NCBI GenBank assembly: GCA_019633425.1 | Contig: WSUB01000023.1 | Coordinates: 291,521 to 355,520, forward strand | DNA: 64,000 nucleotides | DNA from: Tulasnella sp. 424 | Lineage: Eukaryota > Basidiomycota > Agaricomycetes > Cantharellales > Tulasnellaceae | Direction: 5' to 3' | Part shown: piece by piece, positions 24,050 to 35,956 of the stretch | Numbering within the stretch: position 1 is the first letter of the stretch | Layout of the letters: every line of letters begins with the position of its first letter | Position numbers and translations under genes: made by a program | Notes under the pieces: model-generated | What the model was told of the DNA's origin: nothing | Database searches by the model: none | Seen by the model: only the letters and a program-made list of their open reading frames with translations

Positions 24050-25058
24050 ATGTTCTTCTCGCCAAAGTCTGTCGCTCTCGCCGTCCTTGGCCTCCTCACC
24101 GCGCCTTCGATCGTCTGTACGTCCGCGCCCATCAAACCTCACAATGCATTCTTCAGCCACTCAAGGACCTTCCTTGGCAGCCGCTATTGAACCAGGATCA
24201 GAGAAGTACTCGTGAGAAACGATTGATTTCAATGCCGCCTATGTCCAAAGTCTAATGACGAGGGTGGCTGCTCCAACAGGGTGTTCGTTTCCAACCAAAT
24301 CACTTGGGGATACAGCAAAGGCGACCCAACGTCGGTCTCAATCACTATCGCCAACGCCAACTCTGGTGCCCTCGACGGGCCATTTTCTGTGAGTAAATTT
24401 CCCTTTTCCGTGCGGCGGGCATTGTGCGACACAACCTGCATATATCTTGGCGGGAGGACCCTGTCTGACCGATTCTTCTTGGCAACGACCGACAAATCCC
24501 TTACACGCCACATTCCTCTTCACCTGCCCACGTGCCCCCATGTTTGCCATTTTATGTTGTAGATTTCCGAAAACGTGCAGACACCCAACAAGAGTTTCAA
24601 CGTAACTTCAGGCTCAGCATACGTCGTCAATTTCATCAACCCAAAGAACAATTCCGAGATTTACGCGTCTTCACAACCGTATAAAATCAAGCCTGCTGGA
24701 AGTACGTCCTATTCGTCAACCTAAATAGCTGACCATTTGTACTCATCGCCTTGTCTTTTGCGTATTCGATTTAGCTGCTCCCGTCTACACCGTTATGAGC
24801 TTCTACATCTCTGGCAACCAGACCAAGAGTTGGACTTTGATCGAAACGTCCCGGGCCAACTCCACTTCTAAAACGCCCGCTCTTACCGGAACCGGCCTCA
24901 CCACGCTTACGACTTCATCGACCAGCGCAGCCGGTACCGCTACAACTACTCTCCGATCTGGTAACAGCAACCACAACACCGCTACGTCCCTCCAGACCGT
25001 TAGCACCATGGCAATTGGTTTCATAGGAGCGATCGCCGGAGCCGCTCTTTTGCTGTAA
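24050..25058 (+). CDS. secreted GPI-anchored Kre9/Knh1-like protein, copy 2
   Basis: Same five-exon plan as 18675-19718, and open throughout by my reading. The signal peptide ends LLTAPSIVCS. The Knh1-like domain (VFVSNQITWGYSKGDPTSVS, then SENVQTPNKSFNVTSG and IYASSQPYKIKPAG) carries many replacements concentrated in the exposed N-terminal half (for example AIEPGSEKYS for AITVSGPSSDKYW). The GPI tail (VSTMAIGFIGAIAGAALLL) and the Ser/Thr/Ala stalk are almost unchanged. A short deletion removes part of the DVTLKPATGY loop. The pattern suggests that both copies remain functional and that the outer domain is diverging faster than the anchor. Confidence 0.8.
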
Positions 25059-26710
25059 TCACGGACAACTTATTGGAGGGGGGTTTCTTCGATCCAGCAG
25101 CTCGCTGAGTTTTTTTGTTTTAGATCTTGACATATAACTTGCCCTTTTTTTGCCTCGCTTTTTTCTTCGCTGTCACCTTTTTTTGGTCTTCTTACTGGTA
25201 ATACCCCCCCTTCTTTGGACCCATCCAAATACCGCCTGGCACAGGAACATCCAGCTTGCAACCTCAAATTTCTTGTCTATATCATCTCTCGCGCTTTTTC
25301 AGCGAGTGTCTCTATCATCGTCAAACTGTATTCCCCGCCTGTGTCCATCCGATGTCGCTCCTTTCCACCACCACTCTCTTNNNNNNNNNNNNNNNNNNNN
25401 NNNNNNNNNNNNNNNNNNNNNNNNNNNNNNNNNNNNNNNNNNNNNNNNNNNNNNNNNNNNNNNNNNNNNNNNNNNNNNNCGAGTGTCTCTATCATCGTCA
25501 AACTGTATTCCCCGCCTGTGTCCATCCGATGTCGCTCCTTTCCACCACCACTCTCTTGTTGATAGCATATCCTTGCGTCGCACGCCTCCTTCAAATAGTA
25601 TTATTTAGCCAAACTGTTTTGGGCCTAATAGCTCTGGGGGAGGCTGGTCCGAGGGGTCCCATCAAAACGCTTACGTGACGAGCTAGACGCCAGCCACAGC
25701 GCTGCAGTGCACGCTCTTTGAATCTCCGCCCCGCGCGACGCGTCTTTGCAAATGAGGGCGCGTGAAATCAGGCTGCGAGTTTGTCCGGTTCATACAAGGT
25801 GCAGGGTTTAAGCGACTGGTACCAGTACTGTTGCTCTATCGTTGATTGGACAAGGATTGAACAAAGAGGGACCATCCTCGCACAATATTCGTCGGGAATC
25901 ACTCTTTGATTCAACACGTGGCCCCCCATCTCAATCCTCGCTTCGAGCAAAGACAGGACCAGGATGCCAACACTTATGGATAAACCATTCCGGCCCGTTA
26001 TTCAGCCATTCCAAAACGCTTGTTTTCACGTTGTGTCACGCGCAGCGAAACGCTGATGCCCATCGTGGCTTAGAGTTAGTGTATAGCAATATATTGAGGA
26101 CCCTTTGTTTAATTATCCGAAGTGGGGGTTCGCGTTCCGGGCATAGATTGATCGTGTAACGCTCGGAGTTTGACCTTGGACTCCCGGCGTACCGTACTGA
26201 GTGCCTGGATGAAGGTACCTTGAGAGGCCCTTCCGAGTCAGCTCGATTGAGGAATTGGTCATCTGAAGTCTTGGAAGCTCCTTGACTCCTCCCAATCACT
26301 CCAAGCGAAGCGCCGGAGGAGCTCAGAAGAGGACGGAGCCGGACCATCGGAAACACTAATCTATAGTGACGCTACTTTATGGCCATGAGTTTGTAATAAC
26401 GTTGATTTGACAGAGCTATAAATAACCCATTTCTGAGGTCGTATTAAAATACGTCGTTCAGGTGCAACATGCAGCCCAGAGTGGGAGGATCCGATCCATC
26501 GTAAAGCAAGAGCCGATGGTGTGTAAACTATCAAAGTATACTACATATGAACAACATAGAATGAGATACTACCGAAGTGGATTCGATACTGTCCTTGGCG
26601 ACCGTACAAAAGTAGCTAGCGGGAGGAGAGGTGATAGAACAGGGGTTTCAAAGATAGTTTACAGATCGACGGCGGAGAGAACTGATAAGCAACCTATCAC
26701 TGGGAAGGGA
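25059..26710. other. duplicated spacer containing assembly gap
   Basis: Counterpart of 19719-21239: T-rich 3' UTR, then spacer, then the conserved downstream flank of the kinase-TPR gene. No gene is supported; frames running through the gap are artefacts. Confidence 0.5.
25381..25479. other. assembly gap (99 N)
   Basis: Run of N. The 78 bp to its left (25303-25380) and to its right (25480-25557) are identical, while copy C1 has this sequence only once (about 19965-20040). The gap is therefore probably two overlapping contig ends that were not merged. Confidence 0.95.
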
Positions 26711-29052
26711 TTATGAATGGGATGTTGGGGTGGGCGGATGCACGGGGTCAAGATGTGGCTGAGTTTGTTTCGGTGACACGGCCGCGAGCCGTCGAGCGGC
26801 GTTCTTCTCGTCCTTAGTGCTGCCAATCTGAGCATATAAATCTTTAGCCTCTGCATAGTGTAACGCGGCCTCAGCGTTGCGGCCTTGGTCCCGGCGCAGG
26901 TGCCCAAGACAAAGTAGCGCGTTCGCTCGACCCAGGACATCACCGATCCGAGCGTATATTTCTTGCGTTCGGGTGTACGACTCTTCTGCCTGGGCGAATT
27001 TGGATTGAAGACGGTAGACGTCTCCCAGCCCAGCCAACGTGTTCGCTCGACCCAGGTTATCACCGACTCGCGCGTAGATTTCTTGCGCTAGGGTGTACGA
27101 CTCTTCTGCCTGGGTGAATTTGGATTGAGGTCGGTAGACGTCTCCCAGCCCAGCCAACGTGTTCGCTCGACCCAGGTCACTACCTACGCGAGCGTATATT
27201 TCTTGCGCTCGGGTGTACGACTCTTCTGCCTGGGTGTATTTGGATTGGAGACGGTAGACTTCTCCCAGCCCATCCAACGTGTTCGCTCGGCCCAAGTCAT
27301 TACCGATGCGAGCGTAGATTTTTTGCGCTCGGGTGTACGACTCTTCTGCCTGGGTCCATTTAGATTGAAGTCGGTAGGCATCTCCTAGCCAATCCAATGC
27401 CTTTGCGGCTGCGCTATCGTTCCCTGCAGACCTCGCGAGAGAAAGTGCCTCCTGGAACAGCGAGGTAGCCTTTTTGTAGTCATCATTATTGTAGTGCATC
27501 TGACCCAGTTCGAGTAACAGTTCGGTAGACGGTGCGCTGCGATCTGAAGCCTTCCCACCGGATGGGGGAAGTGATGGCTGAAAAGGGACGCGCGTTAAGA
27601 ACGTCAATAATGAAATCACCACCGGACTCACGATCCATCGCAGCTCAGCGCAGCACCGAGCAATATTCGGTCTAGCCTTTTGATCGAATGCCCAACAATC
27701 TTTCATCAGACTGCAAAGCGCGATGATCTGCGCCAGTTGTGCATTTTCGCGAGCCGCAGGAACCTCTCCTTTGATCACCATCAGCGTTATAACGCCCGCC
27801 GAGTTAACTTCGTGAAACGGGACCTTGTCGGTCATGACCTGATGAAGGGTTGGTCAATGGACAGAAGCGATGACAAGAATATCGAATATTCGCGTTGCCG
27901 CGTACCTCCCAGACGATCCAGCCAGCTGCCCACACGTCGGTCGACAGACCCGGGCGTTTCCCGCTCACAACTTCAGGAGGCGCCCAGCGGAGTGACCAGG
28001 CAGGTCCTGTCAGCGTTAATTGATTGCCAATAGCATTGATGTCTATTTGAGGGTGGGCTTGCTCGGTCGTCGGATTTTGCTGCGCCTGCCGTTCAAGTTC
28101 TTCGTCTGGAACGCCGTCTTCTGACTCCGTAATAGCACGCGCAGACCCAAAGTCGGTAATGATTGCGCGGTGGGACGAGCTGACGAGAATGTTGAACTGG
28201 GCGGAATCGACGTGAGATGTAAAGTTCCCATCGTGTTTATAGAACGACCAACTCACCGACTTGAGGTCGCCGTGGCAAATCGGGGGTTGGTGGTTATGAA
28301 GATACTTGACACCCTCGAATGTATCCTTGATCTAATACAAGCACGTCATTGAAATTTCTTGATTCTTTCGTATGGACCGTTTTCGCTTACAAGCGAGACG
28401 CGTTCAGGAATTTCCCATCTTCCAGTGGCGAGGAATTCGCTGACGTTTCCATTTGGCTCCCAGGACAAAACTATCCAAGCCTTTCCGTCCTCAAGGACTT
28501 CGACGAAGCCAACCAATCTGACGATGTTCTTGTGTGACAGCCCGGCCATTATTTCTACCTCATGAACGTATTCCTGGTTGGACTCCGTAAGTGCCGTGAA
28601 GTGAGCTACAGAAATGATCAATCTTACGTTCGCAAACTTCTTTTGGTTAATGCCTCGGTGAGATCGAAGTTTCTTCACTGCCACCACTTGTTCCTCGCTT
28701 CCGTCGTCCCGTCGAAACGTTGCCTGAGCCACGTCTGCCTTGCCACCGCTTCCGTGAGAACCCTCGGAGGTAAAGATGATTTCACTAGAATGAATTCGGC
28801 AACTCGCTAAGCCATCCAGTCTTTGCCGCTGTGATATCCTGGTCAGCGATTCTAAGCCAATTGCGCAGGTGGAATCGAACTCACCGCAGAAGGTTTCTTT
28901 GGCGTTGTTCTCTCCGGAGTCTCAACTTGGGTAGGGATGCATGCGTCTTGATCGTTGTTCTCCTCAATCGTCGGGGTGCGGGGTCTTGACGCCGGTGCCC
29001 CAACCCGGAGGGACCTGAATGGTGCGAGGAGCTTCGAGATGAATCCCGGCAT
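26711..29052 (-). CDS. non-RD protein kinase with C-terminal TPR array (K3)
   Basis: Exons 29052-28885, 28828-28628, 28573-28391, 28331-28257, 28196-27906, 27838-27632 and 27577-26711 join in phase 0 to 663 residues. N-terminus MPGFISKLLAPFRSLR, then an acidic Pro/Thr-rich linker. The kinase has GSGGKADVAQ, VAVKKLRSH, the HGDLKS catalytic loop, ITDFGSARAI and WAPPEVV, with a Gln-rich activation-segment insert (LERQAQQNPTTEQAHPQ). The C-lobe is as in the other copies. Six TPRs follow, four of them nearly identical (VYRLQSKYTQAEESY). The protein ends in an extra Pro/His-rich tail (QPHLDPVHPPTPTSHS) caused by a one-base difference from the short-tailed copies. It is the C2 partner of the gene at 21240-23512. 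The open frame and intact splice sites suggest a working gene. Confidence 0.9.
26900..27390 (-). repeat. 120-bp tandem repeats (TPR-coding, K3)
   Basis: Four 120-bp units coding successive TPRs. The two central units (about 27000-27240) are almost the same base for base, including CTCCCAGCCCAGCCAACGTG occurring twice 120 bp apart. Confidence 0.85.
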
Positions 29053-29990
29053 TAGTTAACAGCCCTAAGAACCGCTTCGATTTGGTCGATGCCAGTTAGA
29101 GAGACTGATTGCCGCAGGATAAGGGACTAAAGGTGGTGGTTGAGAGAGGGTGTAACCGAGCTGATCGCCACAGTAATGAGCGACGAGGACTCTGTAAGCC
29201 TCACCGCTTCGAGTACTTGGAGGCGTGTTTAGTGGCTTACCTCGTGAAATCCGTGAGGGGTGCTGCGTCGATCGTCCAGATCTTCTCGAAAGAACAGACC
29301 GTTCCCTTGCACCGCCGACGTGATTGGTGGAAGACACTCAAAGGCACGTGCACTGAACATGCGGAATGTTCGAGCGACAGCTGGTGGCACTGCCCGCGCA
29401 ATAGGTACAACTACAGAACAGTGTCGACGCCTCCTCACTCCTTCACGCATCTGATCGCCCCGTTTTCGACCTCGGGATTGTCAAGCTCACTCAAGCATGT
29501 AAGTCCGGAAGCCGGGAGGGCCGTGGAGGAGTTGGATTTCCACGGCCGAGTCAAGGTTTGGCTTCACCTGGTCACTTTACGGTGTATATAGTCCTAATGC
29601 TGATAAAACTGATGAACTATAAGGGGCCCGGGTTAAGATTGATGCGAAATGAAATAGTAATAGACCGGTAAATAGTTGACCTTAATGGGTGTCTCCGTGC
29701 ATGCAACCGCTTGCGGTGAGTCTTGGGCTACCCCTTCCGATCGGACGATGCCGACTAATTTATTCGAGTGGCGAATACAAGCAAGGTTTGGGATTTCGAT
29801 CGTTTGACTGGAGGCGCGGCTTCACCTGGCTCAGGTCCTAAGAGGGTGAGGAACCGGATATGGTTCTAGGTACCGCTATGGTCGGAGATGGGAAATCCGT
29901 TCATATATATAGGGTACAATATCAGTACAGGGGTAATCATAGATGCATAGTCGAGCCGTTGACATCTATGATATGTAAAAATTGGCCCTC
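29053..29990. promoter_or_regulatory. upstream region of K3 and 3' flank of BAR-SH3 gene
   Basis: The part to about 29480 is the shared upstream flank of the young kinase-TPR genes and probably holds the promoter. It includes a conserved GAG-GTAAGCCAC splice-donor-like site (seen on the minus strand near 29240), perhaps a 5' UTR intron. 29480-29990 is unshared and has no gene. Confidence 0.4.
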
Positions 29991-32520
29991 TCATGCATGA
30001 GAGTGGAAACAAGCTGAACAATGCCCCTTCGGCTTGAACCGATTTTGCTGGAACTCCTCGCAACCGCACGTCGGGCACAACAGCATCCCCCCATCCGAGA
30101 GGTGCCCAGCATCGTCGTCTATGTCACCATCGGTGTCGTTCGCGAACGGCGACTTGATGTCGGGTGCAGCTGGTGGAAGCGTACTAGCAGACTTGGACCG
30201 AACAGGCCTTGCCGGTAGTGAAGGAGTATTCGCTCGTCGGGTAGGAGGTGGTGGTGGGGCTTTCTTCCCAGCGATACCAGCACTTAAACTTCCAGATCGC
30301 GATTTCGTCTTGATTTCCGAGCCCGGCGTCGAAGCGCCCGTGTTCGCATTGGAAGGCGCCAACAAGCCCTGCTCGTAGTCGCTTTCTCCGGGGAAGTACT
30401 CCGCAGGTGATTGAGCATATCGGTCTCCAAACGGTTCGTCGTGCGAGTGGTCACGCGCTTCGTGTTCGGGGTGAGGTCGATAAGGCGCAGGAGGCGCGTC
30501 TGCGTACAGTCGTCGGAGACTCTTCTGGCTCTTGGAGCTTGGCTTTCTCGACAAGCTCGTGCTATGAGATTTACGATCTTCATCTGTCGAAGAGTCGTGT
30601 GTGGCTTGCAGGGGCGTGGGCGGGATAACACGGGATTTGGGGATTGAGCCTGACGTTGCAGTCAACATCGGGGGCCGTGGTGGTGGCACCGGTTTCTTCA
30701 GCTCCTCCACATAGTTTGACGGGAATAGACCTTTGCGCCCATCCAGCTCTCCTTCCCACCATCCATCCGACACCTCGGACAACAGGACGATCTCGTCACC
30801 TGTCTTGAAACCAAGTTCGTCGCCTCCGCCACTATAGTCGTACAGCGCCCTAACGAGCTTCTTTTGAGAAGCAAAGTTCTCGGATTGACGCCTCGAAAGC
30901 GCCGGAGGGAGGCGAGACCCAAGCGTTCCATTCGACGCGCGTGAATTGGTCCTCGAACGATGATTACCCGGTTGAGAAGTCGAACGCGAGATGATATCGT
31001 CATCACCCCCATCTTCCGCTCCAAACAAGGCCTTGACTCGCTCCGACTGCGCGTCATACGTACTACCCTCCTCGCCGAGAGTGTCGTCCAAGTGTGAGAA
31101 GCTCTTCGACTTGGATCGCGATTTCCTCCGAAGGCTCCCGGGAACCCATTTGGAAAGCCCCGATTTGGAGCCAGGGGTTCCGTTGGGCGTGGTAACTCCT
31201 GAATCGGCTCCGCTCTTGCGGGAAGAAGGGCGCTTCTCGGACCTAGCATCGTCGTCCTGGTCACCGCTCGAACGACGGGACGCCGCGAGGATGTCTTGTT
31301 GGGAGAAGGCATGGGAACTCGTTTTTGGTCTGTCGTATTCGACTTTCTCGATCGCGGAGCTGTGGCGTGGTTCATGGAGTGAGTCAACATGCACACAAGC
31401 GAGCGTTAACGGTTGCAACTTACTCGTCGATCCAGCCATCCTTGACCTCCTGTAAAGCAGTAGCACATTTGGTGGTGAAATCTAACATCATGTCCAGGAA
31501 CGCGGTCAGGTCGCGTAGTTGCTGTATTTCATTGTCCTATACGGGCATTGTCAGCGTGTGTAAAAGATAATGGCGAAGGAGTTTCCTTACTTGAATGTAG
31601 AACATGCGAGCCTGGACGTCATCGGAAATCTCGTCACTAAGAATGGATACGTCAGAAGAAGCCACGGAAGCCTTCCATGCGTTCCAGCTCACTATCTCGC
31701 CTTAGCAAGTCTCACTTCCTCCTCTGCCTCTTTAATCTCTTTATCCTTCTTCGCTTTAGCCAATTTGGTTCTCGCCGCGTCTAGAGCTAACCTGGAGCCG
31801 GACGCCGAGGGAAGTGAGTAAGCTGCGCATTCGGGCGGCAGCCGGGGCAGGGTGTAAGCTGACCTTCGTGAATCTAGCTTCTTCCTTTGTGCGGAGTACT
31901 CTTGTCCGAGATCCATGAGGTTCGTGAGCGTTGGCAGCCATACCTCACGGACGTCGTTCGAGAAGTCTTCCTGGTACTGCCCAACTTTGCACAGACCGCG
32001 TCCCATCGAGTTCAGACATTGACCTAGATGAAAATGACGGATTAGCTTATTGCTTGTGGACGGGCGCTTATGGCCAGCTGGCGTACCATACGCGGCCTCT
32101 CCGCCAAAGTCTTGTCCGTGGTTAATCATAGCCAGGCCTACGGCTTCGACCGGAAAGGCTTTCGGCTCCTTCTCCTCGCCTGCGACCTCTTTTTTCTTCG
32201 ATACTGCTTTGACATATATTTCTGATACTGCGAAAATTCTGAAAATGCCGCACCCAGAAGCGCCTATATTTAGCGATGCGGTCCACTGGGGGGTATAGCA
32301 ACTCAGACTGACCGCTCAACGCTGTGTTACGACGAAGCAGCATACATACACCAGTCAGCTAAGTCAGTTGAGGAATGATTCAAACAGCTTCCCCTTACCC
32401 CGCGAGACGGAGCTCCACGTCCTTCTCCAGAGTCTTGAAGTCCTCGGAGACTGTGGTCTTGTTGGACGACACGATCTCGCCTGCCCATTGCCTGAGCTTT
32501 CCAAGTTGTTTGCTGGCCAT
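29991..32520 (-). CDS. BAR-SH3 protein with C-terminal Cys cluster (endophilin-like)
   Basis: The minus-strand gene starts MASKQLGKLRQWAGEIVSSN at 32520. The first exons form a BAR domain: TVSEDFKTLEKDVELRL, SEIYVKAVSKKKE, CLNSMGRGLCKVGQYQEDF, then WLPTLTNLMDLGQEYSAQRK and a Lys/Glu coiled-coil (AKAKKDKEIKEAEEEVRLAK), ending LDMMLDFTTKCATALQEV. A Ser-rich linker leads to an SH3 domain (VRALYDYSGGGDELGFKTGD, then WWEGELDGRKGLFPSNYVEEL). A Pro-rich tail (KKAPPPPPTRRANTPSLPAR) follows, and the end CPTCGCEEF...CSACFHSH looks like a small zinc-binding cluster. BAR-SH3 proteins bend membranes and recruit partners at endocytic sites. One or two small exons near 32290-32330 are uncertain. Confidence 0.85.
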
Positions 32521-32798
32521 TTAGGATCACTTTTGTTCCAGAGTGTAAAGTCGTACCACGCTGGCGTTGGTTGTCGTGTCTGTGACGCCCGAATAGCCGG
32601 TACTTATAGTGGGTGAGGGACCAAAAAGTCGGTCCACACGAGAATTCCCCGAAGAGCCCCTATTCGCACAGTTCTCCTTCGTCTCCTCCCTATGACGACT
32701 CTCAGCGCCCCATGACAAGCATCGAATAATGGCATTCACATTGGACCCTCCTATCCTCTTGGCAGAGGAGAAGACAGAAGTCTTTCTACATCCAGCTA

Positions 32799-35191
32799 CT
32801 AACCCAACTTGTAGCCGCTCACGACCTCCTCCCATACACCACGACAATCGACTTTCGCTCCCAGTCGTCCACATAGCAAGAAGGCGCCGCTCAGTTTTCG
32901 GTTCAAGCTGTACGTCTCCCTTGGAGGTGGGGTTAATCGGTTCTGAAGCATGACAGGTATGAACTCTCGGATGGCTGCTGGAATGTCGTTCTTTGCAAAA
33001 TCGAAAGGCTGGGCTATCTCGCTTGAGAATGGCTTGCCCAAAAGGATGAGTGATTGGAGGTGCGCGTCGATCATCGTCTGCCGTAGAGGTTGGTTGAGAC
33101 AAACCCAGATTGCAATAATTTGAGAGGCGACCTACCTCGTTTTCGCCACCCTTCAGATACCCCAAAGCCAACGATTGCTCAATGCCAGCCTCCCTGTCGC
33201 CTTCAACAGCAGCCTTCAACAAGAGGTACCATTTATCCATAAACTCCTTTGAGTACTCTCTTGACGCTCCAAAGTCCACCAACTCAATCTATGAAGGATG
33301 AACATCGGTCAACTCTCGGGCTTGGGCTCAGGAGTAATTGCTCACCTGTCGAGTTCGTCTGTTGTACAAAAAGTTTGACCAGTTAGGGTCGGTTTGCATG
33401 AAGCGGAAGTGGAAGAGCTCTCGGAGACACAGGACCAAGATATTTCGGGCAATCTAGAAATTCTTTTCCGTGAGCTGAACTTCGCGAGAATTCCTGCAGG
33501 TGACTGACCTCGTCTCGAACTTCTTGCTCCCACTTCACAGCCGCACCAAGCGGAGTGCCAGCCATCATTTCCATCACTAGGACGTTCTTCGTCGTCATCG
33601 TCTTACCCTTATCCGACGCATTCAAACCAACAATCTTGGGAACTTTGAACCGATCATCCCCTCGCAACTCCTCCGCGAAGCGCACAGCAGCCTCCGCCTC
33701 GCGGACGTAGTTGCATTCGTCCGCTAGCTCCTGCTTGAAGACTTCGATGGTCTTGTCCAAAAATATTCCTTTGGGAAGAAGGGGTGTTGTACTTGAGAGA
33801 AGAAGGGAAATAGTGCGGATATCCGAGACGATACTGCTCTCTACGCCAGGGAATTGGACTTTGACGGCCAAAGGTAGGGGTGAATCGGCTGAAGTGGAAG
33901 CGGCGGAAGCAAGAGGGTAGAATGGAGACGACGGAGACAGAGTTGCTTTATGTACTTGGCCGATGGATGCTGAAGCCATAGGTATCGGGTCGAATTCGTC
34001 GAACAGCTCTTTCCAATTCTCGCCGAGTTCGCGTGACATTACTTGCTAATCCATATAAAAATTCCAACCCAATCAGCCATTATTGAATGCCATATAATCA
34101 CGGAAACGCACCTCCATTTGCCACGTGGGCATGTAATGCGCAGCATTCTGAACTCTTCTCAAAATGGCTTCGATTTGTTCGGGTAAGACGTGGGCATCTT
34201 GGATGCTCATAAACTGTCCAAGCTTGAGAGCAGCACCGCGCATTTGAGAAAGCTTGTTCACGAGCCGGGTGACATTGGCCTCGGACATCATGACAGAGTG
34301 GGTTTGTGGATCGGACGACCCGGACGTCTGACGACGGAGGTACTCGGTTGCGGCACCAGTAGCTAACCCAGCTGTTAAGCCTAAAATGAATGGGTGAGAA
34401 TTGTTTCAATAAGAGTGGACTCAGTAGAGTGACGAGGAAGGAACCGACTTACTCCCATAATGGAATAGCCGACCGAGAGCTGAGGACGGGACTTTGGAAG
34501 CCCGCATCACGGGGGCAGGCTAATTATAAACAAATATAATCAGATTTACTATTGCAGCTGCGTGGGAGCTGATGGGATATCATACTCTGTCATCCTCAAT
34601 ATCCGCCAATGGAGCACGGGCTCGAGGTGGCGGTGGTACATGCCGAGGCACGTTGACTTGCTTAGACGCCTTGAGTAATAAATTGTCCTTTGTGGATGAT
34701 ATATCAGGGGTAACCAAGGGAGTCTCCGCTGGAATGGCGCTGGGTGATGAGTTGAAACCCGCAGGCGCCGAAGCGGTTGGTTTGGCGGGTGTTACGAATG
34801 GTGGTGGAAAAGGCCCTTCCTGGGAAGGATGTTTAGGACTTGAAACTGTTTCTAAATTTTGTATTGGATTGATTAAAGGCTGGGTCGGTGCTGGCTTCGG
34901 TGCTGGAGGCGGCGTGTTGAGCGTTACAGAAGGAGCCGCCGACGAAGTCGCAAATTTGAGTGGAGCCGTCTCGTGTTCGGCTGGCGCATGCTCTTCATTC
35001 GCCCAGTTACTCCTCGGCTCCGCAGAGTAATCCGCCGCCTTTACACCAATTTCATTACCATACCAATCTCGTTTGATGGCGCGTTCACCCAAAACGCGAC
35101 GAGATTGGATAGTCGCTGCACGTGAAGCAATTTCCGAGACCGAAAGTGCGACGCATGCGATATCGAATAGAACACTTGGTCTTCGTGACAT
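32799..35191 (-). CDS. COQ8: COQ8/ABC1-type atypical kinase (UbiB family)
   Basis: The minus-strand multi-exon gene starts [21 protein letters not shown] long Pro/Ala/Ser-rich linker (residues about 60-210) precedes the UbiB domain. Family motifs appear in order: KxGQ ([16 protein letters not shown]), the Ala-rich nucleotide loop ([13 protein letters not shown]), [23 protein letters not shown], the ADPH-like [11 protein letters not shown] and [10 protein letters not shown]. The C-terminal helices end at GYKLG (32799). COQ8 is a mitochondrial inner-membrane matrix-side ATPase/kinase-like protein required for assembly of the coenzyme Q synthesis complex. The hydrophobic/basic N-terminus could serve as a mitochondrial presequence. 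An alternative upstream ATG at 35311 would add 40 residues; I prefer 35191. Confidence 0.9.
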
Positions 35192-35956
35192 CCAACGAAT
35201 TAGAGATGAGGTGAGAGAGGATTCCCGACCGAGAAAGGAACTAGTACTGTCGGGGATTGTTGGGAACAAACAATGATCGAAAAGTTCGGATTTGTCATCA
35301 AGTTGGCGCACTTAAGGATCCGGAGCCGCGGCCCGAGACCCACTGCAAAGCGGTTTTCGATTCCCGTTCTTCTTTGTGGTAACCAGCAATTGAGATCGAC
35401 TAAATCCTCTCAAGGATCTGCAACTGTCATTTCGAAGGCAGGCTCTAAGAACCATGTGACCTATAGAATATCGATGGAAAACGAGAACCATCCAAACGCG
35501 GCAAAAGGAAAACCGCCCCCGCCCTTGTTTAGAGGCTGCTGGATACCAAGAGCCCTTCATACCATCCAAATAAAAACCGGAGGATCAAATTCTACCTGTA
35601 TGACACTCCTCTTGGTACCAGAATCCAGAATCTCTCGCAGCCTACCCTCAGCGATTGACCTACCTGGGATCCGGAGGGAGAGTTTGACACCCAACACTAG
35701 CTCTGCACACCCTTACCCGCTCTTCTATATACACTGTCTACTAGCAGCAGGGAGGCGATCACTTTCCCAGAATTCGAAGTTGGGTGAGCAAGCGCTCAAG
35801 CAGTTTTGCCTGGATTTTGAACACTGACTCTGCCCCCCCCCTCTCAGACCTCTTTTCGTACCCCATTCCTGGGCTTCCGAGATCGTTAAACGTTTTCCTC
35901 CCGCACATACTTTGCTAGTCAGCTTGTTAAGCCATCCGTTGCCGCCGACGAGTGTA
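35192..35956. promoter_or_regulatory. divergent region between COQ8 and kinase-TPR gene K4
   Basis: 760 bp between two divergently transcribed starts. A 184-codon plus-strand frame (35273-35827) has no domain and irregular composition. TATATACAC near 35730 is a possible core element. No gene called. Confidence 0.4.

Larger units (their letters stand above)
23926..29480. repeat. direct segmental duplication, copy C2
   Basis: Second copy of the Knh1-like plus kinase-TPR segment at 18549-23720. It contains the assembly gap at 25381-25479. Its far end, upstream of the kinase gene (29065-29480), is reverse-complement homologous to 49890-50298 and 58386-58779, so the young kinase-TPR genes share their upstream region as well. 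Confidence 0.85.

Noticed and set aside
25150..25678. Open frames that run through the N gap on both strands
   Set aside because: They exist only because N is translated as X; the flanks are 3' UTR-like and the two sides are the same 78 bp.
21430..27390. Regular 120-bp repeats resembling a satellite or CRISPR-like array
   Set aside because: They lie in frame inside the last exon of kinase-TPR genes and each unit codes one TPR.
32527..33282. 251-codon minus-strand frame as one gene
   Set aside because: Its first part is a COQ8 exon ([14 protein letters not shown]); the rest is read-through of an intron and out-of-frame exon.
34572..35030. Long plus-strand frame (152 codons) and plus-strand Gly/Ala-rich frames opposite COQ8
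   Set aside because: Antisense shadow of the Pro/Ala-rich COQ8 linker; no domain.
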